Of a DNA stretch of 64,000 nucleotides, positions 25,749 through 33,941 are shown in pieces. The stretch is from contig CP011020.1 of NCBI GenBank assembly GCA_001023535.1, forward strand, positions 4,958,501-5,022,500, read 5' to 3'. The notes under the pieces were generated by a model. That model did not search any database, was not told the DNA's origin, and saw only the letters and a program-made list of their open reading frames with translations. Both the position numbers and the translations under genes were made by a program. Positions within the stretch are counted from its first letter, which is position 1. Every line of letters begins with the position of its first letter. The stretch comes from Pseudomonas chlororaphis. GTDB lineage: Bacteria; Pseudomonadota; Gammaproteobacteria; Pseudomonadales; Pseudomonadaceae.

Positions 25749-26667
25749 TGCACGGCCTCCACGGCGATCCGTTCCGACTGCTCGGCCGCCAGGGCCTTGA
25801 GCAGGGTTTGCTGCCAATACTTGTGCTGCAACACGAACAAGCCTTCGTCCTCGGTGCGCACACCGCTGAGCAACGGCTGCAGGTCGATCTCCCTCGCGGC
25901 CTCATCGGCGCCCTCGACCCAGTGCTCGGCGCCCCGAGACATGTCGTTCCAGGCGGTCGCACTGCCCTGGTAGCCGGTCTGGCAAGAACGGAACTCTTCC
26001 AGGTCATCGGGCGTGGCCATGCCACTGACGTTGAAGAAATCCTCGTATTGCCGGATCCGGCTCGAACGGGCCTGGTCGCTCTCGCCCTTGGGCGCGATGC
26101 AGTAAATGGTGATTTCCGTGCGGTTGACCGAGATCGGCCGGGCGATGCGGATCTGCGAGCTGAACTGGTCCATCAGGTAGACGTTGGGGTACAGGCACAG
26201 GTTGCGCGAGTGCTCGATCATCCAGTCGGCGCGGGCCTTGCCGAAGCCCTGGGCGAGCTCATCGCGGCGCTCGTACAGCGGCCGGTCCTCGGGGTTCGCC
26301 CATCGGGTCCAGAGCAGCATGTGGCCGCGGTCGAAGGAATAGAAACCGCCGCCTTGCCGGGCCCAACTGCCGGCGCTCATGGTCGGGTTGCAATCGCCGG
26401 CCTCGCGCTGCTTGCGCTGGTTCTGGGTGGCCGCGTAGTTCCAGTGCACGGAACTGACGTGGTAGCCGTCCGCGCCGTTTTCCGCCGTGAGTTTCCAGTT
26501 GCCTTCGTAGATGTAGCTCGACGAGCCCCGCAGCACTTCCAGGCCGATACGACTCGAAACGCGCGACCCGGGTCAGGGTCAGTGAACATCTCGCGCTTGC
26601 AGCGATAGATGCCGTGTTCCTTGTCGTCTTCAAGCAGGGAGTGAAGGTATTCGGGTCGCAGGGACAT
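25745..26667 (-). pseudogene. benA: benA, benzoate 1,2-dioxygenase large subunit, broken by two internal deletions
   Basis: The start (26667, good GGAGG site) and the first 31 residues, MSLRPEYLHSLLEDDKEHGI through MFTDP, are normal. At about 26575 the sequence jumps out of frame to [10 protein letters not shown]. At about 26543-26546 it jumps again, into a third frame, to [17 protein letters not shown], after which the rest is normal to the stop. Intact BenA has about 450 residues; roughly 430-440 bp are missing. The lost part includes the whole Rieske C-x-H...C-x2-H cluster. The mononuclear iron site ([10 protein letters not shown] and later PDD) remains. The three parts lie in three frames, so no functional alpha subunit can be made. 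An assembly error is the main alternative. Confidence 0.92.
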
Positions 26668-26730
26668 GGCCGCCGCCTCCATTGTTTTTGTTCAGGCAGG
26701 GCCATGCTAGGACGGGGGGATGGGGTGCAC

Positions 26731-26766
26731 TATCCGAAGGTTGCAGACCTTTATCCGTTTTGCGCA
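26731..26766 (-). promoter_or_regulatory. Twin BenR/XylS-type boxes of the ben promoter
   Basis: On the minus strand two direct repeats fit the XylS/BenR consensus TGCA-N6-GGNTA: TGCGCAAAACGGATA (26752-26766, one mismatch) and TGCAACCTTCGGATA (26731-26745, perfect). They are separated by 6 bp as in the XylS-controlled Pm promoter. A -10-like TAGCAT follows. The proximal box is 63 bp before the benA start. The site looks fully functional despite the damaged benA. Confidence 0.75.
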
Positions 26767-26806
26767 GGGAGAATCGACTGGCGAATTGAGTTGGATGCGT
26801 TGCCGT

Positions 26807-26831
26807 CTTCGCGGGCAAGCCCGCTCCCACA
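26807..26831 (+). repeat. REP element (GCGGGCAAGCCCGC type)
   Basis: CTTCGCGGGCAAGCCCGC followed by TCCCACA is a REP palindrome common in Pseudomonas, of a different subfamily from the TGTGGCGAGGG elements elsewhere in the window. It lies between benR and benA, upstream of the BenR boxes. Confidence 0.75.
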
Positions 26832-26874
26832 GCGTTATTGGGTGGCTCAAGATGTGTGTCCGCCCCAGACGCCC

Positions 26875-26956
26875 TTGTGGGAGCGAGCTTGCTCGCGAAG
26901 GCGGTGGGTCAGTTGATGAAGAGGTCGACTGACCCACCGCATTCGCGGGCAAGCCC
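26875..26956 (+). repeat. REP pair (REPIN-like) with internal perfect hairpin
   Basis: A REP, TTGTGGGAGCGAGCTTGC continuing TCGCGAAGGC (26875-26902), faces a partial inverted copy, ATTCGCGGGCAAGCCC (26941-26956). Between them is a perfect 13-bp inverted repeat, GCGGTGGGTCAGT (26901-26913) and ACTGACCCACCGC (26928-26940). It lies just after the benR stop codon (26963) on the minus strand and could also end the benR transcript. With the REP at 26807 it fills most of the gap between benR and benA. Confidence 0.75.
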
Positions 26957-26962
26957 AGCGCA

Positions 26963-27922
26963 TCAGTGGCGGCGTTTCAAGGTCTCGGAAGGCAGTTCGC
27001 CGAATTGCTTGCGGTAGCTGTCGGAGAAGCGCCCAAGGTGCAGGAAGCCATAGTCCAGGGCCACTTCGGTGACGTTGCGAACGTTGCACGCAGGGTCGCT
27101 CAGGCAAGCCTTGATACGCTCCAGGCGTTGCTGCCGGATGTAGTTCTTCGGTGTGGTGCCGGCATGGCGCTCGAACAACCCGTACAGCGACCGCAGGCTC
27201 ATCCGCGCCTGGCGGGCCAGCGCCTCGCTGTCGATGTCCTGTTTGAGGTGGCGGGCGATGTAATCGGCGAGCCCCTCGAACGTGGCCGCCTGCGAGCCGA
27301 GGCAGGTACGGCTGACATTGGTTTTCATCAGGCCAAGCATCTTGCTGGCGATGATCTGTGCGTAGTGTTCCTGCACCCTGGGCACCGGCTCGCTGGCTTC
27401 GGCTTCCTGGCAGATCATGGCCAGCAGGCCGACAAACCCTTCCAGTTCATCGAGCCGATAACGGTTCTCCAGGAACCGCACGCCCTGCCCCGGATACCGC
27501 CAGCGTTGCTCGTCACAAAGCGACTCAAGCAGCTGGACCGGCAGCTTGATGATGAATTTCTCGCAGTCGGCCGAATAGGTCAGGTCCACCGGTTCGTCGG
27601 GGTTGATCAGCAACAGTTCGCCCGGCGTGAAGGCGTGTTCCAGCCCACGACCGCGCCACAGGCAATGGCCGTGCAACAACACTTGCAGGTGATAGACGTT
27701 CTCCAGCGCCCCGGACGTGACGCGCACGCTGCCGCCGTAGCTGATGCGACACAGGTCGAGGCTGGCGAACTTGCGGTGGTTGAGGCTGGCCAGCGGCCGC
27801 CCGGAACGGGGCATGCCGATGCGATGGGTACCGACATGCTGGTTGATGTAGCCAGAGACTGCATGAGGGTCGGCGTGATCGAACACGGTACTGCGCTGAC
27901 TCAAGAGTTGCGCGTGCATCAT
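26963..27922 (-). CDS. benR: AraC/XylS family activator of the ben operon
   Basis: 319 residues from the ATG at 27922; the next codon is also ATG, and GGGAG precedes both. It has an N-terminal effector domain (HRIGMPRSGRPLASLNHRKF) and a C-terminal double helix-turn-helix (LARQARMSLRSLYGLFERHAG, then VTEVALDYGFLHLGRFSDSYRKQFGELPSETL) of the XylS type. BenR activates benABCD when it binds benzoate. It is encoded directly upstream of benA on the same strand, with matching TGCA-N6-GGNTA boxes in between. It appears intact. Confidence 0.92.
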   Translation of the reverse strand: MMHAQLLSQRSTVFDHADPHAVSGYINQHVGTHRIGMPRSGRPLASLNHRKFASLDLCRISYGGSVRVTSGALENVYHLQVLLHGHCLWRGRGLEHAFTPGELLLINPDEPVDLTYSADCEKFIIKLPVQLLESLCDEQRWRYPGQGVRFLENRYRLDELEGFVGLLAMICQEAEASEPVPRVQEHYAQIIASKMLGLMKTNVSRTCLGSQAATFEGLADYIARHLKQDIDSEALARQARMSLRSLYGLFERHAGTTPKNYIRQQRLERIKACLSDPACNVRNVTEVALDYGFLHLGRFSDSYRKQFGELPSETLKRRH

Positions 27923-27985
27923 CGGGTCACTCCCGTTCTTGTTATGGGGCCCAGGCCCTAAGCGGCGCTGCGGCCCAAACGCCGA

Positions 27986-28009
27986 CGGCACGGGAAAAGT
28001 CCCGTGCCG
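27986..28009 (-). terminator. Hairpin after catA
   Basis: A perfect 9-bp stem, CGGCACGGG / CCCGTGCCG, with a 6-bp loop lies 20 bp after the catA stop on the minus strand. The following T-run is weak. It may act as a terminator of catBCA or protect the mRNA 3' end. Confidence 0.5.
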
Positions 28010-28028
28010 CAGGTCACCGTCGTAGGGT

Positions 28029-28958
28029 TCAGGCTTCGAGTGCGCGAACACGCTCGTGGCGCTGCTGCTCTTCGGGCTGGGCGGACGGCTGCAAGGTAAA
28101 GTCAAAATCGATCTCGGCAAACCGGCCACTGACACCCCGGGCGCTGGCGCGCGCCGGATCGTCGCTGAAGGTGATCCTGGCGATCAGTTCGTCGCGGGTC
28201 GCGTAAGCGAAATCGTCATGCAGGTACTGGTCGCCATCCAGGTTGATCTGGGTGGTGAGGTGCCGATGGTCCGGTGCCGAGATAAAGAAGTGGATGTGCG
28301 CCGGACGCTGGCCATGGCGACCCAATTGATCGAGCAATTGCTGGGTCGGACCGTCCGGCGGGCAGCCATAACCCGACGGCACGATGCTGCGAAAGCGATA
28401 GCGGCCCTCGGCGTCGGTGACGATGCGCCGGCGCAGGTTGAACGCCGATTGCGTGGTGTCGAAGTACGAGTAGGTGCCGCCAGTGTTGGCGTGCCAGACG
28501 TCCACGACAGCGCCGGCCAAAGGCTCGCCAGCGGTGTTCAGGACTCGGCCCTGCATGAACAGGGTCACGCCCGGGTCGGCGCCGTCATCCAGGCGCGCCT
28601 CGCCTTGGCACAACGGCGCGCCGGCCACATACAACGGGCCTTCGATGGTACGTGGCGTCCCGCCGTACTTGCCGGCCTGCTCGTCTTCGGCATCCATCAG
28701 CAGGTCGAGGTAATGCTCAAGGCCCAGGCCGGCCACCAGCAGCCCGGCTTCCTGGCGCGCGCCAAGGACGTTGAGGTAATTGACGGCCTTCCAGAATTCC
28801 TCCGGGGTCACGCCAAGGTCTTCGATGATGTTCACCGAATCACGCAGGATCCGGTAAACCAGAGCCTTGGTGCGCGGGTTCCCTTCGTCGTTGAACAGGC
28901 CGCTGGCTTGCTCGAGAAACTGCTGGACGCCGGCCGTGTGGGAAATCTTGATGTTCAT
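28029..28958 (-). CDS. catA: Catechol 1,2-dioxygenase
   Basis: 309 residues, the normal CatA length. It has an N-terminal helical dimerisation domain with hydrophobic tunnel and a catalytic intradiol domain. The Fe(III) ligands are visible as Tyr in GGTYSYF, Tyr in PSGYGCP, and two His in PAHIHFF. It cleaves catechol to cis,cis-muconate. It is the third gene of catBCA, 54 bp after catC, and looks intact, so catechol from other sources could still be degraded even though benzoate dioxygenation is lost. Confidence 0.96.
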   Translation of the reverse strand: MNIKISHTAGVQQFLEQASGLFNDEGNPRTKALVYRILRDSVNIIEDLGVTPEEFWKAVNYLNVLGARQEAGLLVAGLGLEHYLDLLMDAEDEQAGKYGGTPRTIEGPLYVAGAPLCQGEARLDDGADPGVTLFMQGRVLNTAGEPLAGAVVDVWHANTGGTYSYFDTTQSAFNLRRRIVTDAEGRYRFRSIVPSGYGCPPDGPTQQLLDQLGRHGQRPAHIHFFISAPDHRHLTTQINLDGDQYLHDDFAYATRDELIARITFSDDPARASARGVSGRFAEIDFDFTLQPSAQPEEQQRHERVRALEA

Positions 28959-29012
28959 TTCGGTAGTTCCTCATCTTGTAATTATGAGTGTAGCGAGGCG
29001 GCCCCAACGGGC

Positions 29013-29303
29013 TCAGCGATCATCCTCGTGAATCGAGGACGGGTGGCGGCACATCGCAGTGACTTCGATCGCCATGTACGGGTACAGCGGCAGTTGCATC
29101 AGCAGGTCATGCAGTCGCTGAACGCTGTCGACGTCGAACACGCTGTAGTTGGCGTAGAGCCCGGCGATGCGCCACAAATGACGCCACGTGCCCTGCGCTT
29201 GCAGGCGCTGGGCCAGGGCTTTCTCGTCGGCCTTGAGCCGCGCGGCCCGTTCGGGGTTCATGTCGACCGGCAGGTTCACGGTCATCTTTACGTGGAACAG
29301 CAT
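29013..29303 (-). CDS. catC: Muconolactone delta-isomerase
   Basis: 96 residues from the ATG at 29303 (MLFHVKMTVNLPVDM), the standard length. Conserved features include the KADEKALAQRLQAQGTWRHLWR segment and the YSVFDVDS and LPLYPYM stretches. It converts muconolactone to 3-oxoadipate enol-lactone and forms a decamer in relatives. It starts 10 bp after the catB stop. The next enzyme (enol-lactone hydrolase) is not encoded in this window. Confidence 0.96.
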   Translation of the reverse strand: MLFHVKMTVNLPVDMNPERAARLKADEKALAQRLQAQGTWRHLWRIAGLYANYSVFDVDSVQRLHDLLMQLPLYPYMAIEVTAMCRHPSSIHEDDR

Positions 29304-29313
29304 GGGGCTCTCC

Positions 29314-30462
29314 TCAGGCGCTTTGGACGTGGGTGGCGGTCTTGTCACGGCGCAAGAACGCCAGGCGCTCTTCATCCAGGCTCACCCCCAAGCCGGGGGC
29401 CTTCGGCACGTGCAGTTCGAAATCGCGGTAGACCAGGGGGGCATTGAGAATGTCTTCGGTCAGCAACAGCGGGCCGAACAATTCGGTGTCCCAGGCGAGT
29501 CGGTCCAGGGTCACGAACGCGTGGGCCGACGCCAGGGTGCCCAGGCCGCCTTCCAGCATTGTCCCGCCGTACAGCGCGATACCGGCCGCTTCGGCAATGG
29601 CCGCGGTGCGCAATACAGCGCGCGGGCCGCCGTTCTTGGCGATTTTCAGGGCGAACACCGAAGCCGCGCCTTCGCGGGCGAGATTGAATGCATCCTCTAC
29701 GCTTTCGATGGATTCGTCGGCCATGATCGGTGCCGGGCTGATGGCGTTCAGGCGTGCCATGCCGGCGCGGTTGTTGCGCGAAATCGGTTGTTCGATCAAG
29801 TCGATGCCGTTGCTGCCCAAAACCCGGCAAGCCCGCAGCGCCACCGCCTCGTCCCAGGCCTGATTGACGTCGACCCGCACGCTGGCACGTTCGCCCAACG
29901 CTTTCTTGATCGCAATGGCGTGCGCCAGGTCACGGTTGACTTCACCGGCGCCGATTTTCAGCTTGAAGATCCGGTGACGGCGCAGATCGAGCATTTTTTC
30001 CGCTTCGGCGATGTCCCTGTCGGTATCACCACTGGCGAGGGTCCAGGCCACCGGCAGTGAATCACGGACCCGTCCGCCCAGCAGTTCACTGACCGGCAGG
30101 CCGAGGCGTTTGCCCTGGGCATCGAGCAAAGCGGTTTCGACGCCGGACTTGGCAAAGGTGTTGCCACGGATGCAACGCTCCAGGCGCAGCATCGCGGCGT
30201 TGACGTTACGGCTGTCCTGGCCGAGCAGCAGCGGTGCGAAGTGCCGGTCGAGGTTGGTCTTGATGCTTTCGGGGCTTTCGTTGCCATACGCCAGGCCACC
30301 GATGGTGGTGGATTCACCAATGCCCTCGATGCCATCGGCGCAGCGCACGCGGATGATCACCAGGGTCTGGTGCTGCAGGGTGTGCATGGCCAGCTTGTGC
30401 GGGCGGATGGTTGGCAGATCGACGATGATCGTCTCGATCGACTCAATGGCGGTTTCCAGCAT
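29314..30462 (-). CDS. catB: Muconate cycloisomerase
   Basis: The start at 30462 (MLETAIESIETIIVDLP) aligns with other CatB proteins; an ATG four codons upstream (30474) is possible. 382 residues of the enolase superfamily. The active-site Lys pair lies in KLKIGAG; the metal ligands are in RVDVNQAWDE, LIEQPI and MADESI; the second Lys is in ALKIAKNGG. It cycloisomerises cis,cis-muconate to muconolactone. It is the first gene of catBCA, divergent from catR across a 126-bp gap carrying a CatR-type operator. Confidence 0.96.
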   Translation of the reverse strand: MLETAIESIETIIVDLPTIRPHKLAMHTLQHQTLVIIRVRCADGIEGIGESTTIGGLAYGNESPESIKTNLDRHFAPLLLGQDSRNVNAAMLRLERCIRGNTFAKSGVETALLDAQGKRLGLPVSELLGGRVRDSLPVAWTLASGDTDRDIAEAEKMLDLRRHRIFKLKIGAGEVNRDLAHAIAIKKALGERASVRVDVNQAWDEAVALRACRVLGSNGIDLIEQPISRNNRAGMARLNAISPAPIMADESIESVEDAFNLAREGAASVFALKIAKNGGPRAVLRTAAIAEAAGIALYGGTMLEGGLGTLASAHAFVTLDRLAWDTELFGPLLLTEDILNAPLVYRDFELHVPKAPGLGVSLDEERLAFLRRDKTATHVQSA

Positions 30463-30548
30463 CTCGATACCCATCAGGTTCTTAAAATTCTGGAACCGAT
30501 TCTGGTACGGCTTTTTTCGGGAAGCCAATATAGAATTGGTCTGAATCG

Positions 30549-30563
30549 ATACCTTGAAGGTAT
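30549..30563. promoter_or_regulatory. CatR/BenM-type operator in the catR-catB gap
   Basis: ATAC-CTTGAAG-GTAT matches exactly the ATAC-N7-GTAT recognition element of CatM/BenM-type LysR regulators and satisfies T-N11-A. It lies 25 bp upstream of the catR start and 86 bp upstream of catB, as expected for the high-affinity site that represses catR and anchors activation of catB by muconate. Confidence 0.75.
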
Positions 30564-30588
30564 TAACCATTCACTCATGGGAGGCCCC

Positions 30589-31482
30589 ATGGAACTGCGC
30601 CACCTCCGGTATTTTCAGGTCCTGGGGCAAACCCTCAATTTCACCCGCGCCGCTGAACGCCTGCACATCGCCCAGCCACCCCTGAGCCGGCAGATCCAGC
30701 AGTTGGAAGACGAATTGGGGGTCATGCTGCTGGAGCGTGGGCGTCCACTGAAACTCACCGACGCCGGGCGTTTTTTCTTCGAGCAGACCACCACCCTGCT
30801 GGAACAGTTGGAGAAGGTCTGCGGCAATACCCGGCGCATCGGTGAGGGCGCAAGGCGTTGGTTGGGGATCGGTTTCGCGCCGTCAACCTTGTACGGCGTG
30901 CTGCCGGAACTGATTCGCCGCCTGCGTAGCCACGAGGCGATGGCGCTGGAACTCGGGCTCTCGGAAATGACCACGCTGCAACAGGTCGAGGCGCTCAAGG
31001 CCGGGCGTATCGACATTGGCTTCGGGCGCATCCACATCGACGACCCGGCGATTGTCCAGCGAGTGCTGACGGAGGATCGCCTGGTGGTCGCCCTGCCCGC
31101 CGGGCATCCGCTGATCGGTCAGCCGGTGACGCTGGATCAACTGGTCACCGAACTTTTCGTGCTCTACCCCGGCAACCCACGCCCGAGCTATGCCGACCAT
31201 GTCATGGGCCTCTTCAAGGCGCGAGGCCTGAGCATCAATGTTGCCCAGTGGACCAACGAACTGCAGACCGCCATCGGCCTGGTGGGCGCCGGCATGGGCA
31301 TCACCCTCGTGCCGGCCTCGGTGCAGGTGTTGCACCGCGACGACATCGGTTTCTGCACGCTGCTGGAGGACGACGCGACCTCGCCGATCATCCAGAGCCG
31401 ACGGGCCAACGACGCGTCGCCAGCGATGATCCATTGCTTGGCCCTGATCGACGCGCTGAGGGAAGAACTCGGACGGCAATGA
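30589..31482 (+). CDS. catR: LysR activator of catBCA
   Basis: 297 residues from the ATG at 30589, with a strong GGGAGG site 4-5 bp before. The N-terminus MELRHLRYFQVLGQTLNFTR and the helix-turn-helix AAERLHIAQPPLSRQIQQLE are typical of the CatR/BenM/ClcR group. The effector domain follows from residue 90 (LGIGFAPSTLYGVLPELIRRL). It responds to cis,cis-muconate and activates the divergent catBCA operon. A matching ATAC-N7-GTAT operator is upstream. Confidence 0.93.
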   Translation: MELRHLRYFQVLGQTLNFTRAAERLHIAQPPLSRQIQQLEDELGVMLLERGRPLKLTDAGRFFFEQTTTLLEQLEKVCGNTRRIGEGARRWLGIGFAPSTLYGVLPELIRRLRSHEAMALELGLSEMTTLQQVEALKAGRIDIGFGRIHIDDPAIVQRVLTEDRLVVALPAGHPLIGQPVTLDQLVTELFVLYPGNPRPSYADHVMGLFKARGLSINVAQWTNELQTAIGLVGAGMGITLVPASVQVLHRDDIGFCTLLEDDATSPIIQSRRANDASPAMIHCLALIDALREELGRQ

Positions 31483-31571
31483 CGCCTTCTTGCTGCCGGC
31501 AGGAAAATTAACGAAACGAGCGGCATCACGGGCGGTCTAGAAAATTAAGCCCATCTGATGAGAGTGTTCTT

Positions 31572-31658
31572 ATGTTGAAATTCCTTGGCGGCACCGTTGG
31601 CATCATTTTCCTGATCGGCCTGATCGTGGTCATTGCGCTGTTCAAGTTCATCTTCTGA
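31572..31658 (+). CDS. 28-residue single-helix membrane protein
   Basis: A small reading frame coding for MLKFLGGTVGIIFLIGLIVV followed by IALFKFIF. Residues 4-26 form one hydrophobic helix bracketed by Lys3 and Lys25, and glycines at 6, 7, 10 and 16 give a small-residue face. GAGAG lies 11 bp before the ATG. It has its own short gap on both sides (catR upstream, trmK convergent). It is too short for routine gene finding but the composition is that of a real bitopic small protein. I believe similar small proteins occur in other Pseudomonas, but could not check. Function unknown. Confidence 0.6.
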   Translation: MLKFLGGTVGIIFLIGLIVVIALFKFIF

Positions 31659-31678
31659 TGACAAGGACGGCTTGATGG

Positions 31679-32374
31679 TCATGCCAGCAGCGCGGTAATC
31701 CACTTCACCTCGCGGGCAACGGCCTGCACCTTCGCCTCGGGCACGGCCTGCCGCGCCTGGGCGAAGCTGGCCAGTGTCTTGTGCTTCTGGCGCAGCAGGC
31801 GCTGCCACTTGGCCAGGAAGGCCGGGCTGCGTGACTGCAACTGCAAGGGGCCGAAGTACAGCTCCTGGGCGGTATACAGCACCGGGCCCGTGCGCTCGGC
31901 AACGATGATTTCATAGTCAAAGCGGTTCTCCCGCAGCACCTCTTCGCAGAGAATCCGATAGTCGTTCTCCATCAACCACTGGCGCAACGGCTGCTCACCG
32001 CCGTTGGGTTGCAGGATCAGGCGTTCTTGTCCGCTCAGGCGCGCTTTTGCGCTGTCGAGGATGTCGCGGATTGTCTCCCCGCCCATGCCGCAAAGGCTGA
32101 TCGCCGTGATCCCATCACTTGGCTCGATCGCTTCCAGCCCGTTGGCCAGGCGCACCGTGACCTGGCTCTCCAACTCGCTTTCACGCACGGTTCGCTCGGC
32201 GGCCGCGAACGGCGTCAATGCCACCTCACCGGCCACTGCGGCTGTAATAGCGCCACGGCGAACCAACGCCACCGGCAGATAAGCGTGATCCGAACCGATG
32301 TCGGCCAATCGCGCGCCCAACGGCACGTGCGCCGCCACGCGTTCCAGACGCATGGACAATGTCTGTTCGTTCAA
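31679..32374 (-). CDS. trmK: tRNA (adenine(22)-N1)-methyltransferase
   Basis: 231 residues starting at a TTG codon (32374), which has a good AAAGGGG site 6 bp upstream; an ATG seven codons later (32353) would trim MNEQTLS. A class I SAM fold with RLADIGSDHAYLPVAL (motif I), ISLCGMGGETIRDIL and LILQPNGGEQPLRQWL, all typical of TrmK/YqfN, which methylates A22 N1 in the tRNA D-loop. A C-terminal coiled-coil is present. It is convergent with the small membrane-protein gene. Confidence 0.88.
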   Translation of the reverse strand: MNEQTLSMRLERVAAHVPLGARLADIGSDHAYLPVALVRRGAITAAVAGEVALTPFAAAERTVRESELESQVTVRLANGLEAIEPSDGITAISLCGMGGETIRDILDSAKARLSGQERLILQPNGGEQPLRQWLMENDYRILCEEVLRENRFDYEIIVAERTGPVLYTAQELYFGPLQLQSRSPAFLAKWQRLLRQKHKTLASFAQARQAVPEAKVQAVAREVKWITALLA

Positions 32375-32492
32375 CTGCCGCCCCTTTGACCCTCAACGTC
32401 CGGCACCTTTTGCCCGGATCGGGGCGCGATTCTGGCGAGCCACGTCGTGTAATTCAAATTTATGCGACAAGTCTCCCTCCAGCGCCGGCCGA

Positions 32493-33941
32493 TCACGACG
32501 GGGGAATGGAGATCTGGCCCTCCTGGCCCGCCTCCCGGTACCTCGCCCGCAGCACCTCGGCCAGGCGCTGCTTGGCCTGGTCCTCGCCGTGGATCAGGCG
32601 GATTTCCCCGGGCCAGGCCTTCATTCCGGTGACAAAGCCCACCAGGTCAGCCTGGTCCGCATGGGCCGAGTAGCCGCTGACGCTGTCGACACCGGCACGG
32701 ATGTCGACGCGAGCGCCCTCCAGCATCACGAATCCGCCCTCCGGCCCGTGGGTCAAAATGTCCCGCCCAGGCGTGCCCTTGCCCTGATAGCCGACGAACA
32801 CCACGTTATGCCTCGGATCGCCCAACATGGCTTTGAGGTAGTTGACGATTCGCCCGCCGGAACACATGCCATTGCCGGCGATGACGATCGCCGGGCGAGC
32901 GGTGTCGGTAAGGTGCTCGACGATGCGTCGGTGTTCATCATGGCTATCGACCGTGATCAGTTGCTTGAAGGACAGCGGCTTGCGGCCTTGTTCCAGGCGT
33001 TGCCGGGCGTCGTCATCCCAGAAGCCCTGCAGCTCCTTGTAGGTGCGGGTGAATTGGCTGGCGAGCGGTGAGTCGAGAATGATCGGAATCTGCGGCCAGT
33101 CGATATCTGCAGCGCCGTTCCTGGCGTTGGCCTGGGGCTCACAGGCCGGGCTGGACAGGCCTTTTTCGTGAAGGATCTCTTCCAGTTCATACAGCAGGTC
33201 CTGGGTCCGGCCGATGCTGAATGAGGGGATCAGCACCGTGCCCTGGTCCGCCAACGCCCGCTCGATGGCGGCCAACAGGCGCTCGCGGCGATGGGCCCGG
33301 TCTTCGTGGCGGCGGTCACCGTAGGTGCTTTCCATGATCAGCAGGTCGGCGCGCTCAGGTGGCACCAGGTCAGGCAGGATCGGCGAATGTGGCGCTCCCA
33401 GGTCACCGCTGAACACCACGCGCCTGCCCGCCGGTTCCTCGTCCAGTTGCAATTCGACATACGCCGAACCCAGTACATGCCCGGCCGGTTGCAGGCGCAC
33501 CTTGCAACGGGTCTGATCGGTTTCGTGCAGGGTGAACCAGTTGCCATAGGGCAAGGCAATGATCCGTTGCTCGACGACCTTGAGGTAGCGCTCCAGTTGC
33601 TCCTGATCGCGACTGATCGACAGGCGAAACGCATCCTCGAGCACGATCGGCAACAGCCGCGCCGAGGGCTCGCTGCACAGGATCGGACCCTCGAAGCCCG
33701 CCGCCAGCAGGTTGGGAATCCGCCCGACATGGTCGATGTGCACGTGCGTGACGATCAGGGCCTTGATGCCTTCGATGGAAAAATCCAGGCCCAGCGCATC
33801 GTTCCCGCCCTGCCCCTCGTCCTCTCCCTGGAACTGGCCGCAGTCGATCAGCAGACTGTAGGTCTCGTCCATCCAGACCTGATGACACGAGCCGGTCACA
33901 CCTTCGTGCGCACCGTGGTGAATGACTTTCGGGTTGTTCAT
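32493..33941 (-). CDS. Beta-CASP metallo-beta-lactamase-fold RNA hydrolase
   Basis: 482 residues from the ATG at 33941, preceded by AAGGAAACCTG. It has the metal motif HVHIDHVGR (H-x-H-x-D-H), VVFSGDLG, MESTYGDRRHED, then a beta-CASP domain with GNGMCSGGRI and the C-terminal SGYSAHADQADLV. This layout matches the CPSF73/Ysh1-like exonuclease family found in many bacteria, with probable RNA cleavage activity. It contains GQGGNDALGLD in the N-terminal part, an insertion near the start of the domain. The neighbours give no clue to its target. Confidence 0.88.
   Translation of the reverse strand: MNNPKVIHHGAHEGVTGSCHQVWMDETYSLLIDCGQFQGEDEGQGGNDALGLDFSIEGIKALIVTHVHIDHVGRIPNLLAAGFEGPILCSEPSARLLPIVLEDAFRLSISRDQEQLERYLKVVEQRIIALPYGNWFTLHETDQTRCKVRLQPAGHVLGSAYVELQLDEEPAGRRVVFSGDLGAPHSPILPDLVPPERADLLIMESTYGDRRHEDRAHRRERLLAAIERALADQGTVLIPSFSIGRTQDLLYELEEILHEKGLSSPACEPQANARNGAADIDWPQIPIILDSPLASQFTRTYKELQGFWDDDARQRLEQGRKPLSFKQLITVDSHDEHRRIVEHLTDTARPAIVIAGNGMCSGGRIVNYLKAMLGDPRHNVVFVGYQGKGTPGRDILTHGPEGGFVMLEGARVDIRAGVDSVSGYSAHADQADLVGFVTGMKAWPGEIRLIHGEDQAKQRLAEVLRARYREAGQEGQISIPPS

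Noticed and set aside
25745..26536. benA C-terminal part as a stand-alone gene
   Set aside because: It could start only at an internal GTG, without a ribosome site, and would lack the Rieske domain needed for activity. It is better described as part of the benA pseudogene.
28056..29447. 463-codon plus-strand frame across catA and catC
   Set aside because: Antisense to two textbook catabolic genes with all catalytic residues. A shadow of codon bias.
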